Source: Chryseobacterium formosum
GTDB lineage: Bacteria; Bacteroidota; Bacteroidia; Flavobacteriales; Weeksellaceae
Assembly: GCF_026460885.1 (NCBI RefSeq)
Contig: NZ_JAOVZW010000019.1
Location: 1 to 64,000 of the forward strand
Direction: 5' to 3'
Length of the DNA: 64,000 nucleotides
The position numbers and the translations under genes are program-made. Below the pieces are notes generated by a model. The model was given only the letters and a program-made list of their open reading frames with translations, was not told the origin of the DNA and did not search any database. Shown piece by piece: positions 17,439 to 25,691 of the stretch. How positions within the stretch are numbered: the stretch's first letter is position 1; every line of letters starts with the position of its first letter.

Positions 17439-18122
17439 TTATTTATAATGTAAGAAAATTCCGTAGTCTGTAGGAGTCCAAAGTGCAGCTTTTTGTCCGG
17501 CAGATTTCAAAGCATCATTTGCCCAAGTATTGCAGGTATTTAAAAAACTGTATTTTCCTTTTGCATCATAAAATGCATCATTATCACTGTAAACTGCATC
17601 TGTTGGAATTAAAACATAATTTCCGTTTGCATCCTTATCAAATTTTTCATCTACAAATTTCACCAATTCTCTGTACTGGCTTTTGCTGATCATCATCATT
17701 TTACAATCATCTGCGACAGTCATTTTAGAATAATATGAACAGTGCATTGCAGAATCGCTCAACCAAAAAGCAGCATTAAAAGCTGTAGAAAACTTCAAAT
17801 CTGCCCAAGTTGGCGTATCAAGGTAAAAACCTTTGTCGCCCCACCCGATTCCGACATATTGATAATCAGTTTTTTTAGATTTTGTATTGGCAAAAGGAAT
17901 TTTTGTGCTCCAATCATGCAAATCGTTTTTTACAGGCATTACAATATCGGTGTGAACACCATTCGTATAAATATAAATCGGAATTTCTTTTTTCTCACCG
18001 TCATCTTTTGCCGAAACTTCAATAAACGGAAGCAAATAGCCCAAAAGAGCATATACAACAATAATTCCAAGGATAATTCCCAGCGTTTTCAGAAAGTAAA
18101 TGAAGACTATTTTCACACTCAT
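17439..18122 (-). CDS. TIGR02117/DUF2459 family protein
   Basis: A 227-residue protein with an N-terminal membrane anchor (FLKTLGIILGIIVVYALLGYLL). The conserved NGVHTDIVMPV near residues 54-64, VGIGWGDKGFYLDTPTW and NTCNTWANDALKSAG are signatures of the DUF2459/TIGR02117 family, proposed to be Cys-His hydrolase-like proteins acting in the periplasm. Biochemical function is not established. It is the first gene of a two-gene operon with the murein L,D-transpeptidase 3 bp downstream, which supports an envelope role (inference). Confidence 0.8.
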   Translation of the reverse strand: MSVKIVFIYFLKTLGIILGIIVVYALLGYLLPFIEVSAKDDGEKKEIPIYIYTNGVHTDIVMPVKNDLHDWSTKIPFANTKSKKTDYQYVGIGWGDKGFYLDTPTWADLKFSTAFNAAFWLSDSAMHCSYYSKMTVADDCKMMMISKSQYRELVKFVDEKFDKDANGNYVLIPTDAVYSDNDAFYDAKGKYSFLNTCNTWANDALKSAGQKAALWTPTDYGIFLHYK

Positions 18123-18225
18123 GTTTAAATATTCAAGTTTAATAAAAATTAATTTTAAATTTTTCCTAAAAGTATTTATTTTAATTTAAAAATTAACTAA
18201 ATTTAGATATCAAACACTCACAAAT

Positions 18226-18306
18226 ATGCACAAAAAATCAAAATCTCAGAAGAAATTTAAAATCAGAGTAAAAATAGCTCCAAAAAGAACACAGAAAAAG
18301 CGTTGA
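18226..18306 (+). CDS. Candidate 26-residue basic peptide
   Basis: A short ORF from an ATG at 18226 to a TGA at 18306 encodes a 26-residue peptide, MHKKSKSQKKFKIRV followed by KIAPKRTQKKR, in which more than half of the residues are Lys, Arg or His. It lies in the 347-bp gap between the DUF2459 gene and queG. The lack of rare or stop-prone codons and the strong composition bias are suggestive, but AT-rich DNA yields Lys-rich ORFs easily. The rest of the gap holds nothing recognised. Confidence 0.3.
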   Translation: MHKKSKSQKKFKIRVKIAPKRTQKKR

Positions 18307-18469
18307 TTTTCTTAAAGATATTATCTTTTTGAAAGTCAATTTTACTTTATAGGAAAGGCTTTTTTGATTTTTTATCTGATTAAATTTTCAGTTTTCTTAG
18401 AACATAAGTTTTAAGAATCATGAAACAACCACCTCAATTCTCCGGAAGTCATTTTTCCGGAAAGATATT

Positions 18470-19432
18470 TTACCCTAAAATATTGACGTTATCTTTATCT
18501 GAAGTTTCGTTCAAAAATTCAATATTTCTTTTTAAACCAGCAAATTTCGTCCGTTTCACAGGAGATTTTCGGAATATTTCTGAGAACAACTCCTGAGTCA
18601 ATTCCTTCCACTCTCCTTTTTTGAAATTCTTTAAAGAATCATTTGGTTTAAATCTACTTTGCAAATTCGGTGCAGAAAAACGATTCCACGGACAAACATC
18701 CTGACAAATATCGCAGCCAAACATCCAGTTTTCCATTCTATTTTTAAAATAATCGGGAATTTCAGATTTCAACTCTATTGTAGCATAAGAAATACATTTG
18801 CTTCCATCAACAATTTTTTCCGAAACAATAGCATCTGTCGGACAAGCATCAATACATTTTCTGCAACTTCCGCAGTGATCCGTCGTTTCACTGTCTGAAA
18901 TCAGTTCCAAATCACAAATAATTTCAGCTAAAAAATAGAAAGAACCGCTTTGTTTAGTAATTAGATTTGCATTTTTTCCAACCCAACCGATTCCAGATTT
19001 TTTTGCCCAACTTCTTTCCATAATTGGTGCAGAATCAACGAAAACTCTAAAACTAAATTCGCCAATTTCACGTTGTAAATCAGAAACCATTTCACGGAGA
19101 ATCTCTTTTACAACTTCATGATAGTCTTCAGCATAAGCATATTTTGAAATTTTAAAATTCTCTAATGCTGAAATTTTCTCTTCCGGAAAATAGTTGTAAG
19201 AAAGCGAAATTACCGATTTTGAACCTTCCACCAAAAGTCTTGGATCGAGTCTTTTATCGAAATGATTTTCCATGTATTTCATTTCGCCATGATAATTATT
19301 CTTCAACCATTTTTCGAGATGTCGTGCATCTTCTTCCAAAAAATCTGCCTTGGAAATTCCACAATTTTGAAACCCAAAACTTTTAGCTTTAGACTTAATT
19401 AATTGTGAATATTTTTCGGCTGTTGAATTCAT
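18470..19432 (-). CDS. queG: Epoxyqueuosine reductase QueG
   Basis: A 320-residue cobalamin- and iron-sulfur-dependent reductase of the last step of queuosine (tRNA wobble base) synthesis. Two ferredoxin-like cluster motifs are visible, DHCGSCRKCIDACPTDA and GCDICQDVCPWN. The N-terminal half has YNYFPE, DSAPIMERSWAKKSG and GWVGKNANLIT, typical of QueG. The start at 19432 gives MNSTAEKYSQLIKSKAKSFGF; an upstream in-frame ATG at 19501 would add 23 poorly conserved residues. Length agrees with short QueG forms lacking the C-terminal HEAT domain. It is divergent from the rhodanese gene. Cytoplasmic. Confidence 0.93.
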   Translation of the reverse strand: MNSTAEKYSQLIKSKAKSFGFQNCGISKADFLEEDARHLEKWLKNNYHGEMKYMENHFDKRLDPRLLVEGSKSVISLSYNYFPEEKISALENFKISKYAYAEDYHEVVKEILREMVSDLQREIGEFSFRVFVDSAPIMERSWAKKSGIGWVGKNANLITKQSGSFYFLAEIICDLELISDSETTDHCGSCRKCIDACPTDAIVSEKIVDGSKCISYATIELKSEIPDYFKNRMENWMFGCDICQDVCPWNRFSAPNLQSRFKPNDSLKNFKKGEWKELTQELFSEIFRKSPVKRTKFAGLKRNIEFLNETSDKDNVNILG

Positions 19433-19540
19433 ATTTTCGCATTGCAAAATTAATATTATTTTATAAATTTGTTGAGATTTGGATGTCTGAAAGTGCTTCA
19501 TTCATTTATTTTAAAATTTTAACATTAAAAATTAAACATT

Positions 19541-19840
19541 ATGTCATTAGCAGATGTATTACAATCAGGAAACTATGAATTAATCGACGTTCGTGAGCCA
19601 ATGGAGCTTGAAATGGACGGAAATATAGATGGCGCTAAAAATATTCCTTTAGGAGAAGTTGAAGACAGACAAGATGAAATTTTATCTATCGAAAAGCCTG
19701 TAATTTTGTTCTGCAGAAGCGGAAACAGAAGCGGAAAAGCTTTGGAATATCTAAACTCTCAAGGTCTGAAGGAAGGTTACAACGGTGGCGGTTGGGCTGA
19801 ATTGAAAGCGCATTTAGAAGCAAATAAGGGAACTTTTTAA
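19541..19840 (+). CDS. Rhodanese-like domain protein
   Basis: A 99-residue single-domain rhodanese. It has ELIDVREPMELEMDGNIDGAKNIP in two pieces and an active-site loop CRSGNRSGKA with the catalytic Cys at residue 58. The C-terminus has the family YNGGGWAEL. Such proteins transfer sulfane sulfur or act as sulfur carriers in the cytoplasm (family knowledge); the specific partner is unknown. It is followed 32 bp later by an HD-domain gene on the same strand, possibly one transcript. Confidence 0.92.
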   Translation: MSLADVLQSGNYELIDVREPMELEMDGNIDGAKNIPLGEVEDRQDEILSIEKPVILFCRSGNRSGKALEYLNSQGLKEGYNGGGWAELKAHLEANKGTF

Positions 19841-19872
19841 GTTCCTTTTTTTATTTAAATAAATTTGACATC

Positions 19873-20490
19873 ATGATTTTGAAAGAAAAATTTGAAAGAC
19901 TTTGTCTGAATTTCACTAATGATTCTGACCTAATTGAAAAATTTTGGGTTGAAATTGAGAAAAATTATTCCGCAAAAAGCAGACATTATCACAATCTTCA
20001 GCATTTAGAAAACATGTTTGGAGAAATTGAGAATGTAAAAGATAAGATTGAAAACTTCAATATTATTTCTTATTCTATTTTTTATCATGATATAATTTAC
20101 GATGCAACTTCAAAATCAAATGAGGAAAAAAGTGCAGAAATTTCAAAGGAAAGACTTGAATATTTAGGTCTAAACAATGAAGAAATTCACAAAGTTTACG
20201 AACAAATTTTAGCGACAAAATCTCACAAAAAATCTGATAACGAAGACATCAATTTTCTTTTGGATGCAGATTTATCAATCCTTGGAAAAAATGATGAGGT
20301 TTATTTGGAGTACACAAAACAAATTAGAAAAGAGTATTCTATTTATCCCGATTTTCTTTATAAACCGGGAAGAAAAAAGGTTTTGGAACATTTTCTACAG
20401 CTGGAAAATATTTTTAAAACAGATTATTTTAAAACAAAATATGAAGTTCAGGCAAGGAGAAATATAGAATCTGAATGGAGAAATTTGTAG
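19873..20490 (+). CDS. HD-superfamily metal-dependent phosphohydrolase (predicted)
   Basis: A 205-residue protein matching the COG4339-like predicted HD phosphohydrolase family. The metal-ligand motifs are RHYHNLQHLENM (about 36-47) and FYHDIIYD (about 70-77, HD pair). The ATKSHK region and LDADLSILG supply the later His and Asp. The substrate is unknown; nucleotides are common for this superfamily. It lies downstream of the rhodanese gene and directly abuts a dispersed GGCTAAAGCC hairpin element after its stop codon. Cytoplasmic, no signal peptide. Confidence 0.82.
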   Translation: MILKEKFERLCLNFTNDSDLIEKFWVEIEKNYSAKSRHYHNLQHLENMFGEIENVKDKIENFNIISYSIFYHDIIYDATSKSNEEKSAEISKERLEYLGLNNEEIHKVYEQILATKSHKKSDNEDINFLLDADLSILGKNDEVYLEYTKQIRKEYSIYPDFLYKPGRKKVLEHFLQLENIFKTDYFKTKYEVQARRNIESEWRNL

Positions 20491-20493
20491 GCT

Positions 20494-20556
20494 TTGGCTA
20501 AAGCCACTCTTTTTTTATCCAAAAATTAAGGTAGGCTAAAGCCCACCTCTATTGAA
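20494..20556. repeat. Dispersed double-hairpin element, GGCTAAAGCC family, copy 1
   Basis: Two palindromic cores, TTGGCTAAAGCCA and GGCTAAAGCCC, separated by about 25 bp and ending CTCTATTGAATT. The same order and flanks recur at 31588-31652. Each core can form a small hairpin and may serve as a transcription end between the convergent genes. Confidence 0.75.
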
Positions 20557-20562
20557 TTAATC

Positions 20563-21333
20563 TTATGAATATTTTCCTATAAATTCAATCGATTTATTCA
20601 GAACAATTTCCGGAGATTCTTTGTGAGGTTTATGTCCAATATTTGGAATGATAAATTTCTCTGCAATTCCGCTAACTTGAGAAACCGTTTTTTCAACCTG
20701 TTCTAAAGTTCCGTATTCATCGGCTTCACCTTGAATAAACAATAACGGACTTGTAATATCTTTTAGCAGATATTCAATATTCCAAGATTTGAATTTTTCA
20801 CTAAGCCAGATTTCAGTCCAAGCTTTAACTATAGTTTCTACTTTCTCGCCATGATACTTTTGCAAACGTTCGGGAAGATTGGTAGTTTTGTAAGCCTTTA
20901 ATGCTTCTTCAACTCCATTTACGGTAATATCTTCCACGAAAATATGTCCGGCTTCACAGATTACGGCTTTTATTTTTTCAGGATATTTTGAGGCTGCAAT
21001 TAAGGCAATTGTTCCGCCGTCGCTGTGTCCGAAAAGAATAGTTTCGTTGATATTTAATTCAGAAAGCAAATCGTTTAAAACATCAGCCTCTAGTTCCATA
21101 TAATTATTTTCTCTTTCATGAGTCGTCATCGGAAATGATTTTCCGTGGCCTAAACGATCATAAATTAACACATTGCATTGAATCGCTTCAGTTAGTTTCT
21201 CGGGAAAATCTCTCCAAAGCTCAATCGAACCTAAAGAATCGTGCAAAAAGACGATTGTTGGTCTGTTTTCAAATGAATTATTAAACTTTATAAATAAATT
21301 TTTATCCTTTACATTAATTACCTTCTCAATCAT
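20563..21333 (-). CDS. Alpha/beta hydrolase
   Basis: A 256-residue alpha/beta-hydrolase fold protein. It has an oxyanion region FLHDSLGSIELW (HDSLG in place of the more usual HGFPG type), the nucleophile elbow GHSDGG (Ser about 98), an acid loop QGEADEYG and the catalytic histidine in GHKPHKE near the C-terminus. There is no signal peptide. The substrate is unknown; the resemblance is to small esterases and C-C hydrolases. It follows the flavin oxidoreductase gene by 3 bp, so the two form an operon. Confidence 0.85.
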   Translation of the reverse strand: MIEKVINVKDKNLFIKFNNSFENRPTIVFLHDSLGSIELWRDFPEKLTEAIQCNVLIYDRLGHGKSFPMTTHERENNYMELEADVLNDLLSELNINETILFGHSDGGTIALIAASKYPEKIKAVICEAGHIFVEDITVNGVEEALKAYKTTNLPERLQKYHGEKVETIVKAWTEIWLSEKFKSWNIEYLLKDITSPLLFIQGEADEYGTLEQVEKTVSQVSGIAEKFIIPNIGHKPHKESPEIVLNKSIEFIGKYS

Positions 21334-21336
21334 TAT

Positions 21337-22326
21337 TTATAAACTTGGATTAGCAGCTTCGCTAAATTCTTTCAAAAGATTTTCGAAAACTTTTTCTACA
21401 GGAAGAACTTCATCAATCAAAGCAGAAACCTGTCCGATTTCTAATTCACCATCTTCCATATCGCCTTCAAACATTCCTTTTTTTGCTCTTGCTCTGCCTA
21501 ATGAAGCGACCAAAGCTTCGGCATTTCTTCCGACGTCATAGATTTCCTCCAACTCGTTGAAAAATTTATTTTTAACCATTCTTACAGGCGCCAATTCTTT
21601 CAAAGTAAGATGCGTATCGCCTTCATTCAGTTCTGTGATTTTCTTTTTCCAGTTTTCGTGAGCACTTGCTTCTACGGTTGCAGCAAAACGACTTCCAATC
21701 TGAACTCCATCTGCACCTAAAATCATGGCTGCTTTCATTTGAGAACCCAAAGCAATTCCTCCTGCAGCAATTAATGGTTTTGAAATATGCTTTTTAACAT
21801 TCGGAATCAGGCATAAAGTTGTCGTTTCATCTCTTCCATTGTGACCTCCAGCTTCAAATCCTTCAGCAACAATCGCATCAACTCCTGCATCTTCACATTT
21901 CACAGCAAACTTGGTTGAAGAAACTACGTGAGCTACTTTTACACCTTCTTTCTGAAGCGTTTCTGTATAATTTTTAGGATTTCCGGCAGAAGTAAAAACA
22001 ATCTTCACTCCTTCCTCTAAAATAATCTGAATAATTTCATCTAAATTCGGATAAAGCAAGGCCACATTTACGCCGAAAGGTTTATCAGTAGCTTTCTTAC
22101 ATTTCTGAATATTTTCACGTAAAATATCGGGATACATACTTGCTGAACCGATTAATCCCAATCCGCCACAGTTTGAAACAGCTGAAGCCAATTTCCAACC
22201 GGAATGCCAAATCATTCCAGCCTGAATGATGGGATATTTAATATTGAAAAGTTCTGTTACTTTATTTTTACTTTCATTCATTTGATGAAGTTTTTTAGCG
22301 GAGGTGAAATCTATAAAATTACTCAT
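21337..22326 (-). CDS. Nitronate monooxygenase-like NAD(P)H/FMN oxidoreductase
   Basis: A 329-residue TIM-barrel flavoprotein of the nitronate monooxygenase/2-nitropropane dioxygenase family. Signatures: PIIQAGMIWHSGWKLA, a glycine-rich SNCGGLGLIGSASM, VDAIVAEGFEAGGHNG and the phosphate-binding AAGGIALG followed by GADGVQIGSRF. The catalytic or FMN-contacting His is likely in EAGGHNG. The ATG at 22326 is used; a second ATG at 22281 (MNESKNKV) would start closer to the usual N-terminus. It leads an operon with the alpha/beta hydrolase. Physiological substrate unknown. Confidence 0.87.
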   Translation of the reverse strand: MSNFIDFTSAKKLHQMNESKNKVTELFNIKYPIIQAGMIWHSGWKLASAVSNCGGLGLIGSASMYPDILRENIQKCKKATDKPFGVNVALLYPNLDEIIQIILEEGVKIVFTSAGNPKNYTETLQKEGVKVAHVVSSTKFAVKCEDAGVDAIVAEGFEAGGHNGRDETTTLCLIPNVKKHISKPLIAAGGIALGSQMKAAMILGADGVQIGSRFAATVEASAHENWKKKITELNEGDTHLTLKELAPVRMVKNKFFNELEEIYDVGRNAEALVASLGRARAKKGMFEGDMEDGELEIGQVSALIDEVLPVEKVFENLLKEFSEAANPSL

Positions 22327-22381
22327 AAGGTAAAAATACTAAAAACGTACATTCTATAACATATCTCTCAACTATTTTCAC

Positions 22382-22413
22382 AAAAAAACCTCCAGAAATT
22401 CTGAAGGTTTTTG
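22382..22413 (-). terminator. Terminator of the SurA-like gene
   Basis: Read on the minus strand, AAACCTTCAGAA pairs with TTCTGGAGGTTT, followed by a run of T, directly after the stop codon of the peptidylprolyl isomerase gene. Confidence 0.8.
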
Positions 22414-22415
22414 TT

Positions 22416-23783
22416 TTATTTTGTAAGAGATTCTTTTTTCCAGTTCCCTTTAAAATTACAATTGTCATATCGACCGTCAATAGAAATAAATGTGGTTGGA
22501 AGTTTTGAATTAATAAATTTCTCAATCATTTCACCTTTTCTCTTATTCAGCGCCATCTGCTTTATTCTGTCATAATCTGTTTCAAGAGTAATCTGGTGTG
22601 AAGGAATTACATCTTCGATTTTAATCATCTTCACCACTTTTCTATCTCTCTCGTCTACATCGTCAAAAGCAGTCGTAATATCACTTTTATTAAGACCTGC
22701 AAGCTCATAACTGATCGTTCCAGGGATAGATTCTCTTTCGATTTTACTAGAACCGTCTGCTCCAGTTATTACACCAGCGTTAAATTTAGTTCTTTTATCA
22801 TCAGAAAATTTAAATGCTGCATCTTTAAAACTCAATTTTTCAGCCAAAATCAATCCTCTGATACTGTCTAATTTTTGTTTTGCAGTAGTAATTTCTCCGT
22901 CTGTAGGCGTTGCCATCAAAAGAATGTGTCTTGCTTCGTAAGCTTTACCTGATTTTTTCACCAATTGAATAATGTGATAACCAAACTCAGATTCTACTGG
23001 TTCTGAAATTTCTCCTTCCTGAAGATTTAATGCTGCAGCCTCGAAAGGTTTTACCATTTGTCCTTTAAGAATATTTTTCATCAAACCACCGTTCGGAGCC
23101 GTTCCTTTATCCTCAGAATAAATTCTTGCCTGACTTTCAAAACTTTCTCCCCCTGCAATATCTGCTTTAATTTTCTTTAATTTACCAATCAACTCATCTT
23201 TGTGAGCTTCGGTTAATTTTGGAAACATGATAATTTGCGAAAGAGAAACTTCATCTTTAATTTCAGGCAACTGAGACTTGTACATATTGAAAAAGTCGGT
23301 TACTTGATTTGGCGTAACGTCAGCTTTTTCTGTAATTCTCTGGTATTTTGCCTGTCCGTAATACTGGTCAGTATCGATCTTCTCCATAACGTTCTTCATT
23401 TCATACTGATTTCTGAACTTATACGCAGCAAGCAATGTTTTTTCATCTGGAAACTGAGATAGCAAATTGTTATATTTTGCATTTACTTGATCTTTAATTG
23501 CCGCAGAACGGTTATCAATTAACGTATCTCTTTTTGCTTCGTAAACAAGAAGTTTATTATTGATTAAGTTTTCCAAAAACTCACATCTGTCGGTTGTTGA
23601 AGCTCCTTGCTGTTTTCCGTAATTCATCTGCTCTTCAACATCAGATTCCAAAACGATTTCATCACCAATTACCGCCGCAATACCGTCTATCAACTGTCCT
23701 TTCTTCAATTGAGCATTCATATTCCCTGAGAACAACATCGTGAAGACTCCAAGAAGGAAAGTGATTTTTAGTTTATTTATCAT
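22416..23783 (-). CDS. Periplasmic peptidylprolyl isomerase, SurA/PpiC type
   Basis: A 455-residue protein with a signal peptide (KITFLLGVFTMLFSGNMNAQ). Next comes a SurA N-terminal-like chaperone region (IDGIAAVIGDEIVLESDVEEQ, then CEFLENLINNKLL). Two parvulin (PpiC) domains follow, at about 175-275 (ISQIIMFP, YSEDKGTAPNGGLM, GEISEPVESEFGYHIIQL) and 280-375 (ARHILLMATPT, FSDDKRTKFNAGVI). SurA-like proteins fold outer-membrane proteins in the periplasm (established for SurA; inferred here). It stands alone between terminators. The second parvulin domain is more divergent in its last strands. Confidence 0.88.
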   Translation of the reverse strand: MINKLKITFLLGVFTMLFSGNMNAQLKKGQLIDGIAAVIGDEIVLESDVEEQMNYGKQQGASTTDRCEFLENLINNKLLVYEAKRDTLIDNRSAAIKDQVNAKYNNLLSQFPDEKTLLAAYKFRNQYEMKNVMEKIDTDQYYGQAKYQRITEKADVTPNQVTDFFNMYKSQLPEIKDEVSLSQIIMFPKLTEAHKDELIGKLKKIKADIAGGESFESQARIYSEDKGTAPNGGLMKNILKGQMVKPFEAAALNLQEGEISEPVESEFGYHIIQLVKKSGKAYEARHILLMATPTDGEITTAKQKLDSIRGLILAEKLSFKDAAFKFSDDKRTKFNAGVITGADGSSKIERESIPGTISYELAGLNKSDITTAFDDVDERDRKVVKMIKIEDVIPSHQITLETDYDRIKQMALNKRKGEMIEKFINSKLPTTFISIDGRYDNCNFKGNWKKESLTK

Positions 23784-23872
23784 TATACTATTTTAAAACA
23801 AGTTGCAAATTTAGAATTCTTAATGAATTGCACTCAATTTTTTATTATAAATATTTCTTAAAAAGAGATTAT

Positions 23873-24796
23873 TTATTGCAGTTCTACATCAAAAGTTGTC
23901 AATTCTTTAAATTGTTTCAATCTGCTTTCAACATCTGCTTCGTTTACTTCTTCAATTCTTTGAGTTCCGAATTTTTCTACCGTGAAAGAAGCCATTGCAG
24001 AACCTACAATTAATGCAGATTTCATTGTTTCGAAATCGAATTTTCCTTTTTTGGCTAAATAAGCAGCAAAACCACCTGCAAAAGTATCTCCAGCTCCAGT
24101 TGGATCGAAAACTTCTTCCAAAGGAAGTGCAGGAATTGCAAATATTTTATTGTCATGGAACAATAAAGCTCCGTGCTCACCTTTTTTGATGATTACATAA
24201 GCAGGTCCCATTGTGTGAATTTTCTTAGCCGCTTTTACTAAAGAATATTCTCCTGAAAGTTGTCTTGCTTCCTCGTCATTGATACTGATTACGTCAGTTT
24301 TAGCAATCATATCTTTTAAAATATCCATTGCAGAATCCATCCAGAAATTCATCGTATCTAAAATAACTAATTTTGGACGCTGATTCATTTTTTCAAGAAC
24401 TGAAAGCTGAACTCCAGGATGAAGATTTCCTAATAATAAAATCTCTGCATCCTGCATAGAATCTGGAATTTTAGGATCAAAATTTTCCAAAACATTTACT
24501 TCAGTAGCTAAAGTATCTCTTGTATTTAAGTCGTTATGATATTTTCCTGCCCAGAAAAACGTTTTTCCTTCTTTTACGATTTCAATCCCTTCGATATTCA
24601 CCTCTCTATTGGTAAATTTATCAAGGTATTCTTGTGGGAAATCTCCTCCAACTACAGATACAATCCCTGATTTTACACCTAAAATAGAAGATGTAATCCC
24701 AATATAAGTTGCTGCACCTCCTAAAATTTTATCTGTTTTACCAAACGGCGTCTCAATTGCATCAAATGCCACGCTTCCTACGACTAAAAGTTTCAT
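23873..24796 (-). CDS. PfkB-family carbohydrate kinase
   Basis: A 307-residue ribokinase-fold kinase. The N-terminal LGGAATYIGITSSILG and the C-terminal signature DPTGAGDTFAGGFAAYLA, with its catalytic Asp in the GAGD motif, are clear. SINDEEARQLSGEYSL and VIIKKGEHGALLF match adenosine/ribokinase-like members. It phosphorylates a sugar or nucleoside with ATP; the substrate cannot be assigned. Its orthologues in flavobacteria are usually annotated simply as sugar kinase. Monocistronic as far as visible, 76 bp downstream of the SurA-like gene's start on the same strand orientation. Confidence 0.9.
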   Translation of the reverse strand: MKLLVVGSVAFDAIETPFGKTDKILGGAATYIGITSSILGVKSGIVSVVGGDFPQEYLDKFTNREVNIEGIEIVKEGKTFFWAGKYHNDLNTRDTLATEVNVLENFDPKIPDSMQDAEILLLGNLHPGVQLSVLEKMNQRPKLVILDTMNFWMDSAMDILKDMIAKTDVISINDEEARQLSGEYSLVKAAKKIHTMGPAYVIIKKGEHGALLFHDNKIFAIPALPLEEVFDPTGAGDTFAGGFAAYLAKKGKFDFETMKSALIVGSAMASFTVEKFGTQRIEEVNEADVESRLKQFKELTTFDVELQ

Positions 24797-24865
24797 ATGT
24801 ATTTTTAATTTATTTAATTTTAATAAGTAATCAATTGATTACAAACGTTTTTATTAATTTAAAAT

Positions 24866-25423
24866 TTATTTTTTCCATTCAAAAGTATCCAGCAAATGCA
24901 TCATATCTTTTTTAATATAATCAATTGCAGGAGCTAAAGAATCTGGTTTTGGTCTAGAATTAAAGTATAAATATCCTGTCACGAAATGCTTTGTACTGTC
25001 GGTTGCATAAAACTGTAAATTTGATGCAGCCTGACCTTTAAGCTCATAAAAATTCCCAAAGACTCTTCTCTCAGGATATTCGAAAGATTTTGTATCGATT
25101 GAACTTGCCTTCACGGTATGTTTGTAAACCATTTTTTCGGTTTCCATAATTTGCTGAGCAAAATCGTTATTGATTGGGTAATACGTCAGGAAAATCTTCG
25201 CCTTCATTTTCGGATAGTTCAGATAATACCAACAAGGTTTCTTTGCATTATAAATTTTAGCGTAATCTGAAATCTCAAAAGAATACAAACAATTAGGCTC
25301 AAATTTTTGATATTTTGGCGAAGGATATTCTAATCTCAATTCCCCGTAAGGTTTTGGAGTAGCCTCTTTTTCGCACGAAATAATCAGCATCGAAACAAAA
25401 ATAAAAATGACTTTTTTAATCAT
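24866..25423 (-). CDS. gldD: Gliding motility lipoprotein GldD
   Basis: A 185-residue lipoprotein. The start at 25423 gives MIKKVIFIFVSMLIISC, with lipobox Cys 17; five extra upstream residues are possible. The mature part matches GldD: PKPYGELRLEYPSPKYQKF, CLYSFEISDYA, PCWYYLNYPKMKAKIFLTYY and a conserved RVFGNFYEL. GldD is required for gliding and type IX secretion in Flavobacterium johnsoniae (established); its exact job is unsettled. In several flavobacteria it sits after mutY, ssb and gldE. Here mutY is next, but gldE and ssb are absent from the 268-bp gap, which holds repeats instead. Confidence 0.9.
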   Translation of the reverse strand: MIKKVIFIFVSMLIISCEKEATPKPYGELRLEYPSPKYQKFEPNCLYSFEISDYAKIYNAKKPCWYYLNYPKMKAKIFLTYYPINNDFAQQIMETEKMVYKHTVKASSIDTKSFEYPERRVFGNFYELKGQAASNLQFYATDSTKHFVTGYLYFNSRPKPDSLAPAIDYIKKDMMHLLDTFEWKK

Positions 25424-25511
25424 TTTGCAAAAATACAAATTAGATTTAGATTTTAAGAGACAAATTTCAGCATTTCAATGAGTTTTGAAATTTGTTGGAG
25501 AAGATTTTTTT

Positions 25512-25662
25512 AACGCAAAGTGCGTAAAGATTTTTTTTTCGTCACTTACTGCATATTTTTCATTCGCAAAGGCGTTTCACTTAACAAAGACAACAAAGTT
25601 AATGAAGTAGGAATTTTTGTCATTCTGAACGGAACGCAGTGGAGTGAAGAATCTCTATTCTC
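25512..25662. repeat. Dispersed intergenic repeats (GCAAAG/GTGCG type and GTCATTCTGAACG type)
   Basis: The first part, 25512-25578, reads AACGCAAAGTGCGTAAAG, a T run, then CGCAAAGGCGTTT. It matches the elements at 33851-33921 and 60712-60775. The second part, from 25619, reads GTCATTCTGAACGGAACG and GTGAAGAATCTC, matching the arm of the element at 35807-35883. The two are side by side between mutY and gldD. Confidence 0.7.
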
Positions 25663-25691
25663 AATAATTTAAACTTCCAACATCCAGCTTA

